From assembly GCA_013822345.1 (NCBI GenBank), contig PNKH01000013.1:1-64000 (forward strand): DNA of 64,000 bases, given 5' to 3'. The stretch is from Isosphaera sp. (GTDB taxonomy: Bacteria; Planctomycetota; Planctomycetia; Gemmatales; Gemmataceae). Positions 34,953-43,567 of the stretch are shown here, one piece after another; positions within the stretch are counted from its first letter, which is position 1; every line of letters begins with the position of its first letter. The notes below the pieces were generated by a model. It was not told where the DNA came from, ran no database searches, and saw only the letters and a list, made by a program, of their open reading frames with translations. Position numbers and translations under genes: made by a program.

Positions 34953-35960
34953 ATGAAGACCGCCAGGCGTAAGCGCTCCGGACAGTCGGCCCAGGTGGCC
35001 GAGTCCTCGCTGACGACCTTCTCGTCCGACCTGCTCACGCCGGAAGAGGAGCGGGAACTCCTCACCAGCTTCTGGGACTGCAAGAGCGAACTCGTCCGGG
35101 TCCTGGTCCGCACGTTCCACCGGGAGTTGCAGGCCAGCCGGCCGCCGCTCGAGCCGTGGCCGATGGCCCAGTTCATCCGCGAGCACTGCACCGACGAGCG
35201 GTGCGAGGCGATGGCCGTCCGCCGGCTGCGCGACCGGTACGTCCACTACAAGCACCGGTTGGCCTCGGCCAACATCCGGCTCGCCGCCCACGTCGCCAAG
35301 CGGTTCCGCCACCACAGCCTCGCCTACTCCGACCTGCTCCAGGAAGCCGTCTGCGGGCTGATGCAGGCGATCGACCGGTTCGACGTGTCCCACGGCACCC
35401 GCCTCGCGACCTACGCCACCTGGTGGATCCGGCAGACGCTCCAGATCGCCGTCGCCCGCCAGAGCCACCTCGTCAGCCTGTCGCCCCACCACCTGCAAGA
35501 ACTGGGCCTTCTGCAGCAGGAATCCGAGGCGCTGGCCCACGGCGGCAAGCACCTCCCCAGTCCGCAAGAACTCGCCAGCCGGACCGGCAGTTCGCTCGAG
35601 CACCTGACCCACCTCCAGACCGCCACCCGCACCCCGGTCAGCCTGAACGCCGTCCTCGACGACGACAGCGACTTCAAGCTGACCGAGGCGATGCCGGACA
35701 CCGGCACCCTGGTGATGCAGGAGAACAACGAGCGGCAGGAGGCCTTGAGCTTCCTGATGGAGAACCTGCGGCCGCGGGAGCGGAAGGTGCTGGACCTGCG
35801 GTTCGGGCTGACCGGGCACGGGACGCACAGCCTGCGGCAGATCGGGCACCTGCTGCGGATCTCGAAGGAGCGGGTGCGGCAGATCCAGAACCGCGCGCTG
35901 GAGAAGCTGAAGGCGAACGCCGAGCGCGTCGGCTGGGAGCCGACCCTGCTGCTGGAGTGA
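34953..35960 (+). CDS. RNA polymerase sigma-70 family factor
   Basis: A 335-residue sigma factor. Region 2 is clear: RLASANIRLAAHVAKRFRHH, LAYSDLLQEAVCGLMQAIDR, then TRLATYATWWIRQTLQIAVA, which contains the -10 recognition helix. A short region 3 follows (LPSPQELASRTGSSLEHLTH). Region 4 ends the protein: LRPRERKVLDLRFGL and the helix-turn-helix LRQIGHLLRISKERVRQIQN. Regions 1.1 and 1.2 are not obvious, so it is a group 2/3-like factor rather than the housekeeping one. Shine-Dalgarno gagaaagg precedes the ATG. The long leader with a promoter and terminator-like hairpin implies regulated expression. No anti-sigma gene is adjacent. A terminator hairpin follows the gene. Confidence 0.92.
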   Translation: MKTARRKRSGQSAQVAESSLTTFSSDLLTPEEERELLTSFWDCKSELVRVLVRTFHRELQASRPPLEPWPMAQFIREHCTDERCEAMAVRRLRDRYVHYKHRLASANIRLAAHVAKRFRHHSLAYSDLLQEAVCGLMQAIDRFDVSHGTRLATYATWWIRQTLQIAVARQSHLVSLSPHHLQELGLLQQESEALAHGGKHLPSPQELASRTGSSLEHLTHLQTATRTPVSLNAVLDDDSDFKLTEAMPDTGTLVMQENNERQEALSFLMENLRPRERKVLDLRFGLTGHGTHSLRQIGHLLRISKERVRQIQNRALEKLKANAERVGWEPTLLLE

Positions 35961-35984
35961 GCCCGCCGCCGGCGCCGACCCACA

Positions 35985-36015
35985 GAGGCCCGCGGGACCG
36001 CGTCCCGTGGGCCTC
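35985..36015 (+). terminator. Rho-independent-like terminator of the sigma factor gene
   Basis: Hairpin gaggcccgcgggac / gtcccgtgggcctc with one mismatch, followed by ggcgttt. It lies 25 bases after the stop codon. Confidence 0.6.
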
Positions 36016-36065
36016 GGCGTTTCCCGGCGAGCGGCCCGGCGGCCGCGTCTTCATCAGTTCTTCTT

Positions 36066-36093
36066 TTGACCGCCCCCCGCCGACCCCTAACAT
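36066..36093 (+). promoter_or_regulatory. Candidate promoter of the PhnD-like gene
   Basis: TTGACC (36066-36071), 16-base spacer, TAACAT (36088-36093). The predicted start is near 36100, 12 bases before GTG 36112 and 36 before GTG 36136. Confidence 0.5.
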
Positions 36094-36111
36094 GCCTGTA
36101 GGATTCAGGCC

Positions 36112-37218
36112 GTGGCAGACACCCGGGGGTCCGTCGTGAACGACCCGCAACCACCCGCCCCGGCCGCGACCCCGCCCGCCCGCCGCCGCGCCTCCGGCCT
36201 CGCCCTCGGGCTGGTCGCCGTCCTCCTCGCCGCCGGCGGCGGCTTCTACGCGTACACCGTCTACACCCAGGCCGACGCCCCGCCGCCGGACGAGTTGGTC
36301 GGGCTGAAGTCGTACATCACCCACCTCGGCAAGGCCCAGAAGCTGAAGGACGGGTACGTCGACGCGAACAACGACCTCCTCGCCGACCCCCCGACCGACC
36401 CGGCGAAGTTCCTGAAGGTCGACGAGATCGCGTTCTCCGCCGTGGCCACCGACGACCCCGACGACCTGGCGAAGACACAGGAGCGGTGGAAGGGGCTGCT
36501 CGCGGCGCTGGAGAAGGCGACCGGGAAGAAGGTCCGGTACGCGGCCGAGGTCGGGTCCGTCGAGGAGCAGGTGCGGGCGGTCGCCGAGGGCCGGTTGCAC
36601 GTCACCGCGTTCAACACCGGGCAGGTGCCGGCGGCGGTGAACGCGGCCGGGTTCGTCCCGCTGTTCTGCCCGGCCGACAAGGACGGGAAGTACGCCTACG
36701 AGATGGTGATGCTGGTCCGGGCCGACAGCCCGGTGCAGAAGCCGGAGGACCTGAAGGGGAAGACGGTCGGGCTGGTGTCGCTGTCGTCGAACTCGGGCGG
36801 GAAGGCCCCGCTGGTGTTGCTGAAGGACAAGTACAACCTGCTCCCCGGGCGGGACTACAAGTACGCGATCACCGGCGGGCACGCCCGGTCGGTGAAGGAC
36901 CTGGCCGGCGGCAAGGGGGGTCCGGACGCGGTGTGCGTGGCCAGCGACCTGTACGCGGACGAGGTGAAGGCCGGGACGGTCCGGGCGGACCAGTTCCGGC
37001 AGGTCGGCAAGGAGGGGCCGTTCCCGCCGCTGTGCTTCGGGGTGCCGCACCACCTGCCGCCGGACCTGCGGAAGCAGGTGGAGAAGGTGTTCGACGGGTT
37101 CCGGATCGCCGAGTCGGGCGGGGTCGAGGGGAAGTTCGCCCGGGTGGACTACGCCCTGAACTGGAAGACGGTCCGGGATATCGATTCCTCCCTGTCCCGG
37201 TTGCTCGACGGCAAGTAG
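36112..37218 (+). CDS. PhnD-like periplasmic substrate-binding protein
   Basis: A 368-residue protein from GTG 36112 (an in-frame GTG at 36136 is equally possible). A single membrane anchor or uncleaved signal lies at about residues 28-48 (SGLALGLVAVLLAAGGGFYA). The rest matches the phosphate/phosphite/phosphonate binding-protein family: AALEKATGKKVRYAAEVGSV, HVTAFNTGQVPAAVNAAG, PVQKPEDLKGKTVGLVSLSS and FGVPHHLPPDLRKQVEKVF. No ABC permease or ATPase is adjacent, so it either serves a distant transporter or acts as a sensor or ligand carrier. The N-terminal Pro-rich cytoplasmic stretch is unusual for a plain binding protein. Confidence 0.85.
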   Translation: MADTRGSVVNDPQPPAPAATPPARRRASGLALGLVAVLLAAGGGFYAYTVYTQADAPPPDELVGLKSYITHLGKAQKLKDGYVDANNDLLADPPTDPAKFLKVDEIAFSAVATDDPDDLAKTQERWKGLLAALEKATGKKVRYAAEVGSVEEQVRAVAEGRLHVTAFNTGQVPAAVNAAGFVPLFCPADKDGKYAYEMVMLVRADSPVQKPEDLKGKTVGLVSLSSNSGGKAPLVLLKDKYNLLPGRDYKYAITGGHARSVKDLAGGKGGPDAVCVASDLYADEVKAGTVRADQFRQVGKEGPFPPLCFGVPHHLPPDLRKQVEKVFDGFRIAESGGVEGKFARVDYALNWKTVRDIDSSLSRLLDGK

Positions 37219-37344
37219 GGTCGGCCGTAGTTGTGCCGTCGGCGGGGCGAGTCCGCGCCGGCCCCCGACGGGGAAACGTCCGGACCGCCGCCTCGCAACG
37301 GAGCGGGGTGCTCCAGCATACGTTTTCATCCCGAGGGTCTCGTC

Positions 37345-38379
37345 ATGCCCCGATGTCGCCGCGCGTTCACGCTGATCGAGCTGTTGGTTGTCATCGCCAT
37401 CATCGCGGTGCTGGTCGGGCTCCTGCTCCCGGCCGTCCAGAAGGTCCGGGAGGCGGCCGCCCGGACGAAGTGCGTTAACAACCTGAAGCAGATCGGCCTG
37501 GCGACGCACAACTACGAGGGGACGTTCAGCGTCCTTCCGCCGGCGATCGTGAACAACCCCGGGTCGAACGACTGGCCCGGGCTGATCGACTATCAGAAGA
37601 ACCCGGCGGCGACCCCGATGAACGGGAACGACTTCGCCCGGCATGGGTATCTGTCGATCCTTCTGCCGTACCTGGAGCAGGCGAACGTGCTGGCCCAGGC
37701 GGCCGGCGGGTACAACCTGCGGCTCGACTGGAACGACCCGGCGAACCAGCCGGCCTCCAGCACCCGGATCCCGGTGTACGAGTGCCCGTCGGTCCCGACC
37801 GACCACCTCCTGAACCCGCCCCCGAGCGGGTGGACGAGGCCGCCGGCCCTCGGGGACTACTGGCCGGTCACCCGGGCGAACACCAACGCCACGGTCTGGA
37901 CCGCTGTCGGGCTGACGTACCCCGGGGACGACGCCGCCCGCGGGGTGCTGACGCAGAACCGCCGGACCAAGATGCTGGCGATCCGGGACGGGCTGTCGAA
38001 CACCCTGATGCTCGGCGAGTCCGGGGCCCGGAACCAGGGGTGGGCGTTCCGCGCGAAGTACGCCGACACCCTCTCCGGCATCCGCGGGGCGTGGGCCGCG
38101 GAGAGCAACAACATCACCGCCTCCGGGACCCGGCCCGTGCCCCCCGGGACGGACCCGAGCAGCTTGATGCCCAGCGGGAAGCCGACGAACGCTGCCACCA
38201 CCCCGGGGGCCGTCGCGATCAACGGCTGGAACCAGGGCGAGTTGTACGGGTTCCACACCGGGGTCTGCAACGTGGGGCTCGGCGACGGGTCGGTCCGGAG
38301 CCTCCGCGACTCGATCACCCTGGCGTCCCTCTTCAAGCTGGCCAGCCGCGACGACGGCAACCCGAACGACCCGGAATGA
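37345..38379 (+). CDS. DUF1559 pseudopilin-like protein (copy 1)
   Basis: A 344-residue planctomycete protein. It starts [20 protein letters not shown], a type IV pilin/pseudopilin leader with cleavage before F-T-L-I-E and a hydrophobic helix. The DUF1559 body follows with [20 protein letters not shown] and an ending [18 protein letters not shown] (the family H-x-G-G/D-G-S-V-R motif). These proteins are processed by prepilin peptidase and are presumed to be surface or type II secretion-related; genomes of this group encode dozens. Two paralogues are in this window (50492-51490 and 53645-54697). Shine-Dalgarno gagggt precedes the ATG. Confidence 0.93.
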   Translation: MPRCRRAFTLIELLVVIAIIAVLVGLLLPAVQKVREAAARTKCVNNLKQIGLATHNYEGTFSVLPPAIVNNPGSNDWPGLIDYQKNPAATPMNGNDFARHGYLSILLPYLEQANVLAQAAGGYNLRLDWNDPANQPASSTRIPVYECPSVPTDHLLNPPPSGWTRPPALGDYWPVTRANTNATVWTAVGLTYPGDDAARGVLTQNRRTKMLAIRDGLSNTLMLGESGARNQGWAFRAKYADTLSGIRGAWAAESNNITASGTRPVPPGTDPSSLMPSGKPTNAATTPGAVAINGWNQGELYGFHTGVCNVGLGDGSVRSLRDSITLASLFKLASRDDGNPNDPE

Positions 38380-38403
38380 CCCGGGCGGTCCGGCCGACAC
38401 CCG

Positions 38404-38430
38404 CGGCCCGCGCCTCCCCGGCGCGGGCCG
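38404..38430 (+). terminator. Terminator-like hairpin after DUF1559 copy 1
   Basis: Hairpin cggcccgcgcc-tcccc-ggcgcgggccg (11-base stem) followed by ctcccgttt, 24 bases after the stop codon. Confidence 0.55.
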
Positions 38431-38443
38431 CTCCCGTTTCGGG

Positions 38444-38449
38444 TACAAT
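38444..38449 (+). promoter_or_regulatory. Candidate -10 box of the Ser/Thr kinase gene
   Basis: TACAAT, about 57 bases upstream of the GTG start. No matching -35 hexamer is visible. Confidence 0.3.
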
Positions 38450-38505
38450 CTCCGCCGGCGGCGGGCGAATCACCGGTCACCCACGTCCCGTTCCCGGAGG
38501 GCGCC

Positions 38506-41118
38506 GTGCTCGTGCTCATGCGGTGCGTCGCCGAGGCGGTGATGCACAAGGGCGTCCGCGGGCTGACCGACCTCGTCCCCGGGGCGTCGTACCTGTACGA
38601 GGTGGCCGGCGACGCGGTCAAGCGGATGCGCGACCGGAAGCGGGCCGCCGACCTCCGCAAAGAGGTCGAGGAGGCGGCCGCCGCCACCCTCGACGAGGTC
38701 CGACAGGCCGCCGCCGAGGTCGCCCGGGAGGTGGCCGGGGCCGGCCCGGCCGAGGACCGGATCGCCCTGGAGATGTACCTGACGCAGGTCCCCGGGGCGA
38801 TCCGCCAGTCGCTCCGCCGGGCCGACGACCCGTCCGGCAGGACCGTCCCGCCCGACCTGGCCGTCGACGACGCGGCCGACCTCGCCCGCCGCCTCCCGAC
38901 CCGCGTCGCAAGGTTCCGGCCCGGCGACGAGCTGCCCGGCCGGGCCGGGTGGCGGCTGGCCGAGTTCCTCGGGTCCGGCGGGTTCGGCGAGGTGTGGCTC
39001 GCCCACAACCCGGCGATGTCGGCGCTGCGCGGGGCGGTGAAGTTCGGCCTCGACCCGGCCGCCCGCGAGCGGCTGCTGCGGCACGAGGGGAGCCTGGTCA
39101 ACCGGGTGATGACCCACGGCAGGCACCCGAACGTGGTGCAGCTGCTCGACGCCCACCTGGACGGCGACGCCCCGTGGCTGATGTACGAGTACGTCCCCGG
39201 CGGCGACCTCGGCGGGCTGATCCTCGCCTGGCAGCAGCTCCCCGCGGCCGAGCGGGTGAGCCGCACCGTCGACGCCCTCCGCGTCCTGGCGACCGCGGTC
39301 GCCACCTTCCACCGGCTGGCCCCGCCGATCGTCCACCGGGACCTGAAGCCGGCGAACGTGCTGCTGGCGGGCGGGGACGGGGCGCTGAAGGTCTCCGACT
39401 TCGGGATCGGCGGGGTGGGGGCGGCCGCGACACTGGCCCGGGAGGCGACGCGGCGCGGGTCGACCGGGCTCTTGGTGTCGCAGCTGCACGGGTCGTTCAC
39501 CCCGCTGTACGCCGGGCCGCAGCAGCAGCGGGGCGAGCCGCCGGACCCGCGGGACGACGTCCACGCCCTGGGTGTGATCGGGTTCCAGATGCTGACCGGC
39601 CGGCTCGACGCCGCCCCCGGGGCCGACTACGCCAAGACGCTCCGCCGGCTCGGGGTGCCGACCGACCTGGTCGAGTTGCTCGGGGACTGTGCCGCGTCCG
39701 ACGCGGACAACCGCCCGCACGACGCCGGATTCCTGGCGGCGCGACTGGACCAGGTGGGTCGCTTCGCGCCCCCGCCGGCGGCGGTGTCGGTGGCGGTCCC
39801 GCCCCGCCCCGCGGCGCCCCCGCCGAAGCCGGTGCGGGTCGGGCCGGCGGAACCGCGACCGGCGCCGAGGCCGGAGCCGGACCCGCCGCCGGCCGAGGAG
39901 CCGTCCGCGGCGGACCGGGCCGGCACGTTCGGGGCGGTGGTGGTGTGCGGCCTGGTCGTCGTCGCGCTGATGGCGCTACTGATCTACGCGGTCTCGGCGC
40001 TCACGTCGGTCGAGTCCGACGTGCCGCGCCCCACCCCGACCAAGGTGGCGGACTCACACGACCACGACGACCCGAAGGAGGAGGGGCCGCGGAAGCCGAT
40101 CGAGTTCGTCCGCAGGATCGATACCCCGGGCTGGGTCGCCCAGTCCATCCGCCTCGCGCCGGACGGGACGATGCTGGCCGCGAGTCTGACCGACGGGAAG
40201 GCACCCGCGTACCGGCTCGGCCTGTACCGCACGTCCGACGGGGAGGCCGTCACCGTGGTGGCGGACGGCCGACCCGGCGGGTTCAGCAAGGACGGTCAGC
40301 GGCTGGCGGTCACCAACCTCCGCCGGCCCGGGGGCCAGGTGCTCGCCGCCGGGTCCGGGACGAGGTTGTTCGACCTCGCCGGCCCGGGGCCCCTGGCGGC
40401 CGACGAGGTCGGGTTCGCCCCGGACCGGCGGACCGTGTTCGCCGTCGCCGACAAGGTGTGGCTGTGGGACATCGACACCCCGGCGGCGAACCCGCGGGCG
40501 GTCGCCGGGCTCGACGGCAAGGACCCGCTGCCTGTGTCCGGCGGGCCGGTCGTGTTCGACCCGCTCGGCGCCCGGTTCGCCGTCCCCCGGGCGCTCGGCC
40601 GGACGGTCGTCGGCCGGGTCGACGGGTGGAAGGCCGAACGGCAGGTCGGGACGAAGGGTGACCGCTACGCCGCGTTCACGAGCACCGGCGGGCGGGTGGT
40701 GACGTGGGACGGGAAGGAGGTCGCCGTGTGGGACGCCGACACCGGCGAGCGGAAGGCCGGGCAGCCGACCGAGTGCGGCGACCCGCGGCAACTGCTCGTC
40801 GCCCCGGACGACAGCCGGATGGTCGCCGTCGGGAGCGAGCGGGCGATGGTGTTCGACCTGGTGGGGTGGGGCGCGGGGGTGCCGCTCGGCGGGCACCCGA
40901 CCCGGATCGTCCGGGCCGCGTTCCACCCGGCCGGCCGGTACCTGGTGACGGCGGACGCCCACGGGACGATCCGGGCCCGGAACACCCGGACGCTGGACGA
41001 CCCCGGGGTCGAGGCGGGCGGGAGCACGGGGGAGGTCCGCGACATGCAGTTCAGCGCCGACGGCCGGACGCTCGTCGCCGCCGGGACCGACGGCATCTTC
41101 GTGTGGTCGGTCAGGTAG
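38506..41118 (+). CDS. Membrane Ser/Thr protein kinase with WD40-like sensor
   Basis: An 870-residue protein. Residues 1-145 are a helical N-terminal region (CVAEAVMHKGVRGLTDLVPG; ADLRKEVEEAAAATLDEVRQ). The kinase domain starts near 150: Gly loop GSGGFGEVWLA, catalytic Lys in GAVKFG, IVHRDLKPANVLL, and VSDFGIGGVG. A Pro-rich linker is followed by one membrane span (AVVVCGLVVVALMALLIYAV, about 485). The C-terminal half is a beta-propeller of WD40-like repeats, e.g. KDGQRLAVTNLRRPGG and MQFSADGRTLVAAGTDGIFV, outside the membrane. It should phosphorylate cytoplasmic targets in response to a periplasmic signal. The 3' end overlaps the convergent gene by eight bases. Confidence 0.92.
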   Translation: MLVLMRCVAEAVMHKGVRGLTDLVPGASYLYEVAGDAVKRMRDRKRAADLRKEVEEAAAATLDEVRQAAAEVAREVAGAGPAEDRIALEMYLTQVPGAIRQSLRRADDPSGRTVPPDLAVDDAADLARRLPTRVARFRPGDELPGRAGWRLAEFLGSGGFGEVWLAHNPAMSALRGAVKFGLDPAARERLLRHEGSLVNRVMTHGRHPNVVQLLDAHLDGDAPWLMYEYVPGGDLGGLILAWQQLPAAERVSRTVDALRVLATAVATFHRLAPPIVHRDLKPANVLLAGGDGALKVSDFGIGGVGAAATLAREATRRGSTGLLVSQLHGSFTPLYAGPQQQRGEPPDPRDDVHALGVIGFQMLTGRLDAAPGADYAKTLRRLGVPTDLVELLGDCAASDADNRPHDAGFLAARLDQVGRFAPPPAAVSVAVPPRPAAPPPKPVRVGPAEPRPAPRPEPDPPPAEEPSAADRAGTFGAVVVCGLVVVALMALLIYAVSALTSVESDVPRPTPTKVADSHDHDDPKEEGPRKPIEFVRRIDTPGWVAQSIRLAPDGTMLAASLTDGKAPAYRLGLYRTSDGEAVTVVADGRPGGFSKDGQRLAVTNLRRPGGQVLAAGSGTRLFDLAGPGPLAADEVGFAPDRRTVFAVADKVWLWDIDTPAANPRAVAGLDGKDPLPVSGGPVVFDPLGARFAVPRALGRTVVGRVDGWKAERQVGTKGDRYAAFTSTGGRVVTWDGKEVAVWDADTGERKAGQPTECGDPRQLLVAPDDSRMVAVGSERAMVFDLVGWGAGVPLGGHPTRIVRAAFHPAGRYLVTADAHGTIRARNTRTLDDPGVEAGGSTGEVRDMQFSADGRTLVAAGTDGIFVWSVR

Positions 41119-41638
41119 AGTCCGGGTCCGCCGGGTCGTCGTCGTCCGGCTTCCGCAGCCCCTTCGCCCGGTTGTCCAGCTTCTGCCGGCGGTACACCGC
41201 CAGGTCCCGCTGCAGCTTCGCGTCGTGGTCCGCCTGGATCTCCCGGTACAGCGCCATCCCGTACACCCGGGTCGCCCAGAAGTCGAGGATCGCGACCAGC
41301 ACCACCAGCACCACCAGCAGGATCACCGCGATCCAGTACACCCCGACGCGGCGGTAGAAGTCCTTGTCGTCGTCCGTCACGTTCTCCCGGCCCTTCGCCC
41401 CGATCGCGTCCATCCGGGCGTCCATCCCGGACAGGTAGTAGTACCCGATCATCGCCCCGACCGCCGCCAACAGCCCTGCCGCGAACAGCCGCCGCCGGCC
41501 CTGCCCGCGGAGGTATCGCCGGTCCACATCCGGCAGGTGCGGCTCCGCCCCGACGCGCCGCAGGGCGCGGACCTGCCGCGCCCCGGCCCACCCGCCGAGC
41601 ACCACCAGCAGCACCGCGAACGTCAGCCCGACGGCCAC
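41111..41638 (-). CDS. Membrane protein of unknown function
   Basis: A 175-residue protein from GTG 41638 with three likely spans: MAVGLTFAVLLVVLGGWAGA, RLFAAGLLAAVGAMIGYYYL and GVYWIAVILLVVLVVLVAIL. The C-terminus is hydrophilic and acidic (LRKPDDDDPADPDST). I do not recognise a family. The last codons overlap the end of the Ser/Thr kinase gene on the other strand. It is last in the minus-strand run that begins at 51490 and is separated from the PQQ-propeller gene by a palindrome. Confidence 0.65.
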   Translation of the reverse strand: MAVGLTFAVLLVVLGGWAGARQVRALRRVGAEPHLPDVDRRYLRGQGRRRLFAAGLLAAVGAMIGYYYLSGMDARMDAIGAKGRENVTDDDKDFYRRVGVYWIAVILLVVLVVLVAILDFWATRVYGMALYREIQADHDAKLQRDLAVYRRQKLDNRAKGLRKPDDDDPADPDST

Positions 41639-41686
41639 GGGGTTCCTCCCGCGCTCCCCTCCGGGGCGCGGCTACGCGGGACGGGT

Positions 41687-41746
41687 GGGAGGGCGAGGCT
41701 CCTGCCGAGCCGAAGCCCGTCGGCTCGGCAGGAGCCTCGCCCTCCC
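41687..41746. repeat. Perfect palindrome (41.7 kb)
   Basis: Arms gggagggcgaggctcctgcc and reverse complement around gaagccc-type loop, between the PQQ-propeller stop and the next start. A second smaller hairpin, tcccgcg...cgcggga, lies beside it at about 41647-41680. Confidence 0.9.
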
Positions 41747-41756
41747 GAACCGCCGC

Positions 41757-42995
41757 TCACTTCAGCGGCACGCACACCAGGTCCTTGTTGTCCCGCAGGT
41801 AGACGTGCCCGTCCGCGACCGCCGGGTGCGCCCACGTCTCCCCGCACACCTTCGCCCGGGCCAGCTCCACGTACTCCTTCGGGTTCGGCTCGAACAGCGT
41901 CAGCGACCCGGCGTCGTCGAGCATCAGCAGCGTCTCCTTCCCGGCCGGCCCGCACCGGACGATCGCCGCGTGGTACTTGCCCACGTTCTTCCGCTCCCAC
42001 GCCACCTTCCCGGTCTTCAGCCCGACGCACCGGAGGGTGATCGTCGGCTTCAGCCCGAGCGTGCCGTTGATCATGTACAGGTGGTCGCCGACCACCACCG
42101 GGGTCGAGAAGTAGCACGTCAGCGCCTTCTCGAACCACTCCTGCTTCGCCTCGTACTTCCCGTCCTTCTCGGTCACCCGCAGCCCGACCGCCCCGCCGGT
42201 CACGGTGCTCCCGACGACCAGGTCGCCGACCACCAGCGGGGTCGCGGACGACTCGATCAGCTGCTTCGGCCCGACCTTCCCCTCGAGCGGCACCGCCCAC
42301 AGCTTCTCGCCGGCCGGGCTCAGCCCGAGCAGGTTCGCCCCGGTCAGGGTGACGATCTGGTTGCCGGCGATCACCGGGGACGAGTAGCTGGCCGGCTCGT
42401 CGGTCGCCATCCACGCCGTCTTCCCGGTCTTCGCGTCGACCGCCACCAGCCCGGCCCCCTTCCCGCCGACCATCACCACCACCTTGTCGCCCCCGAGCAC
42501 CACCGGCGAGGTGGAGACCCCGAAGAACAGGTTCTTCGCCCCGTACTCCTTCAGGGTGTCGACCTTCCAGGCGATGTCGCCGGTCTTCGCGCCCCAGCAC
42601 GCCAGGACGCCGGTCCCGCCGAGGGTGTACACCGAGTCGCCGCTCACCACCGGGGTCGACCGCGGGCCGTTCCCGAACAGCGGCTTGAACTCCTCCCGGT
42701 CGTAGCTCTTCTCCCACCTCCGCTCGCCGGTCCGGGCGTCGAACGCGGCCAGGGCGTCGGCGTTCCTCCCCGCCGGCTCGTAGAACGCGTACACCACCCC
42801 GCCGGCGACGACCGGCGAGCTGTGCGCCTCCCCGACCGGCTGCTTCCACAGCGGCTTCAGCTCCCCCTTCCACGGGGCGACGGCCTCGGGCGAGACCCCG
42901 TCGCGCGTCGGCCCGAGGAACTGCGGCCAGTCGGCCGCGGAGAGTGTGAGGGTGGGTGTGAGTGTGAGGAGAGACCCGAGCAGGTAGCGGGACAT
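41757..42995 (-). CDS. Exported PQQ-like beta-propeller protein
   Basis: A 412-residue protein with signal MSRYLLGSLLTLTPTLTLSA. It opens with the planctomycete phrase ADWPQFLGPTRDGVSPE, then propeller blades of the PQQ/BamB type: SSPVVAGGVVYAFYEPAGRN, AFDARTGERRWEKSY, STPVVSGDSVYTLGGTGVLA, and GLKTGKVAWERKNVGKY. The catalytic residues of quinoprotein dehydrogenases are not evident, so it is probably a structural or binding propeller. The start is set after repeat-encoded codons upstream. A family D palindrome lies immediately 5' of the gene. Confidence 0.9.
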   Translation of the reverse strand: MSRYLLGSLLTLTPTLTLSAADWPQFLGPTRDGVSPEAVAPWKGELKPLWKQPVGEAHSSPVVAGGVVYAFYEPAGRNADALAAFDARTGERRWEKSYDREEFKPLFGNGPRSTPVVSGDSVYTLGGTGVLACWGAKTGDIAWKVDTLKEYGAKNLFFGVSTSPVVLGGDKVVVMVGGKGAGLVAVDAKTGKTAWMATDEPASYSSPVIAGNQIVTLTGANLLGLSPAGEKLWAVPLEGKVGPKQLIESSATPLVVGDLVVGSTVTGGAVGLRVTEKDGKYEAKQEWFEKALTCYFSTPVVVGDHLYMINGTLGLKPTITLRCVGLKTGKVAWERKNVGKYHAAIVRCGPAGKETLLMLDDAGSLTLFEPNPKEYVELARAKVCGETWAHPAVADGHVYLRDNKDLVCVPLK

Positions 42996-43015
42996 GCGGA
43001 CCTCCGGCGGGGACA

Positions 43016-43098
43016 CGTGGTGCCGTCCGAGCCGGAAGCGTGAGCGACGGACCAAGGCGAGACCCGTCGCTCACGCTTCCGGCTCGGACGGCACCACG
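43016..43098. repeat. Palindrome, family D (copy 2)
   Basis: Arms cgtggtgccgtccgagccgg... and reverse complement; the core cgagccggaagcgtgagcga is shared with 22792-22856. The right arm encodes the last residues (P-S-E-P-E-A) and stop of the YkgJ-type gene. Confidence 0.9.
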
Positions 43099-43547
43099 GG
43101 CAGCGGGTGCCGGGTCATGCTATCCGGCGGCGGATCGTCCGGCCGCGCGGCGTTCAGGAAGTGGTGCAGCGGGGCGTAGTGCCAGCCGGTGCCGTGGGCG
43201 TCGGCGACCGCCTTCAGCCTCGCGACGGCGTCTTCCGTGATCTCGGCCATCCGGGCTTCGTAGGACGGGTCGCAGAAGTAGACGCGGCAGCCGAGGGGGC
43301 GCGACTCGCGGGCGGTGCAGAGCCGGTCGACCTGGAACGGGCAGCCGTCGCGGGACGCCGGCCGGGCGAACGGCGGGGCGGCTTCGAGCAGCAGTTCCGC
43401 CTCGAAGTGGGAGATGAACAGGGTGTGGCCGTACTCGGTGAACCGGCAGCAGCGGCCGGACGCGTCGCAGCGCGGCCCGGCGGCCGCGACCGCCGCGTCG
43501 GCGGCCGCGTACACGGCCAAGACTTCCGCCCGCACCTCGGGAGTCAT
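43071..43547 (-). CDS. YkgJ family cysteine-cluster (metal-binding) protein
   Basis: A 158-residue protein with the Cys pattern of the zinc/iron-chelating family: PRCDASGRCCRFTEYGHTLF, then GCPFQVDRLCTARESRPLGC and VYFC. Homologues bind an iron-sulfur cluster or zinc; function is not settled. The last six residues and the stop codon are encoded by the palindrome 43016-43098, so the original C-terminus may have been replaced. The gene is 20 bases downstream of thyX on the same strand, which suggests cotranscription. Confidence 0.82.
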   Translation of the reverse strand: MTPEVRAEVLAVYAAADAAVAAAGPRCDASGRCCRFTEYGHTLFISHFEAELLLEAAPPFARPASRDGCPFQVDRLCTARESRPLGCRVYFCDPSYEARMAEITEDAVARLKAVADAHGTGWHYAPLHHFLNAARPDDPPPDSMTRHPLPVVPSEPEA

Positions 43548-43567
43548 CGCCTCAGGATAGCAGCCGG

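Noticed and set aside
36112-37218. PhnD-like protein as part of a phosphonate transporter operon
   Set aside because: No phnC, phnE or other transporter gene is adjacent; neighbours are a sigma factor and DUF1559.
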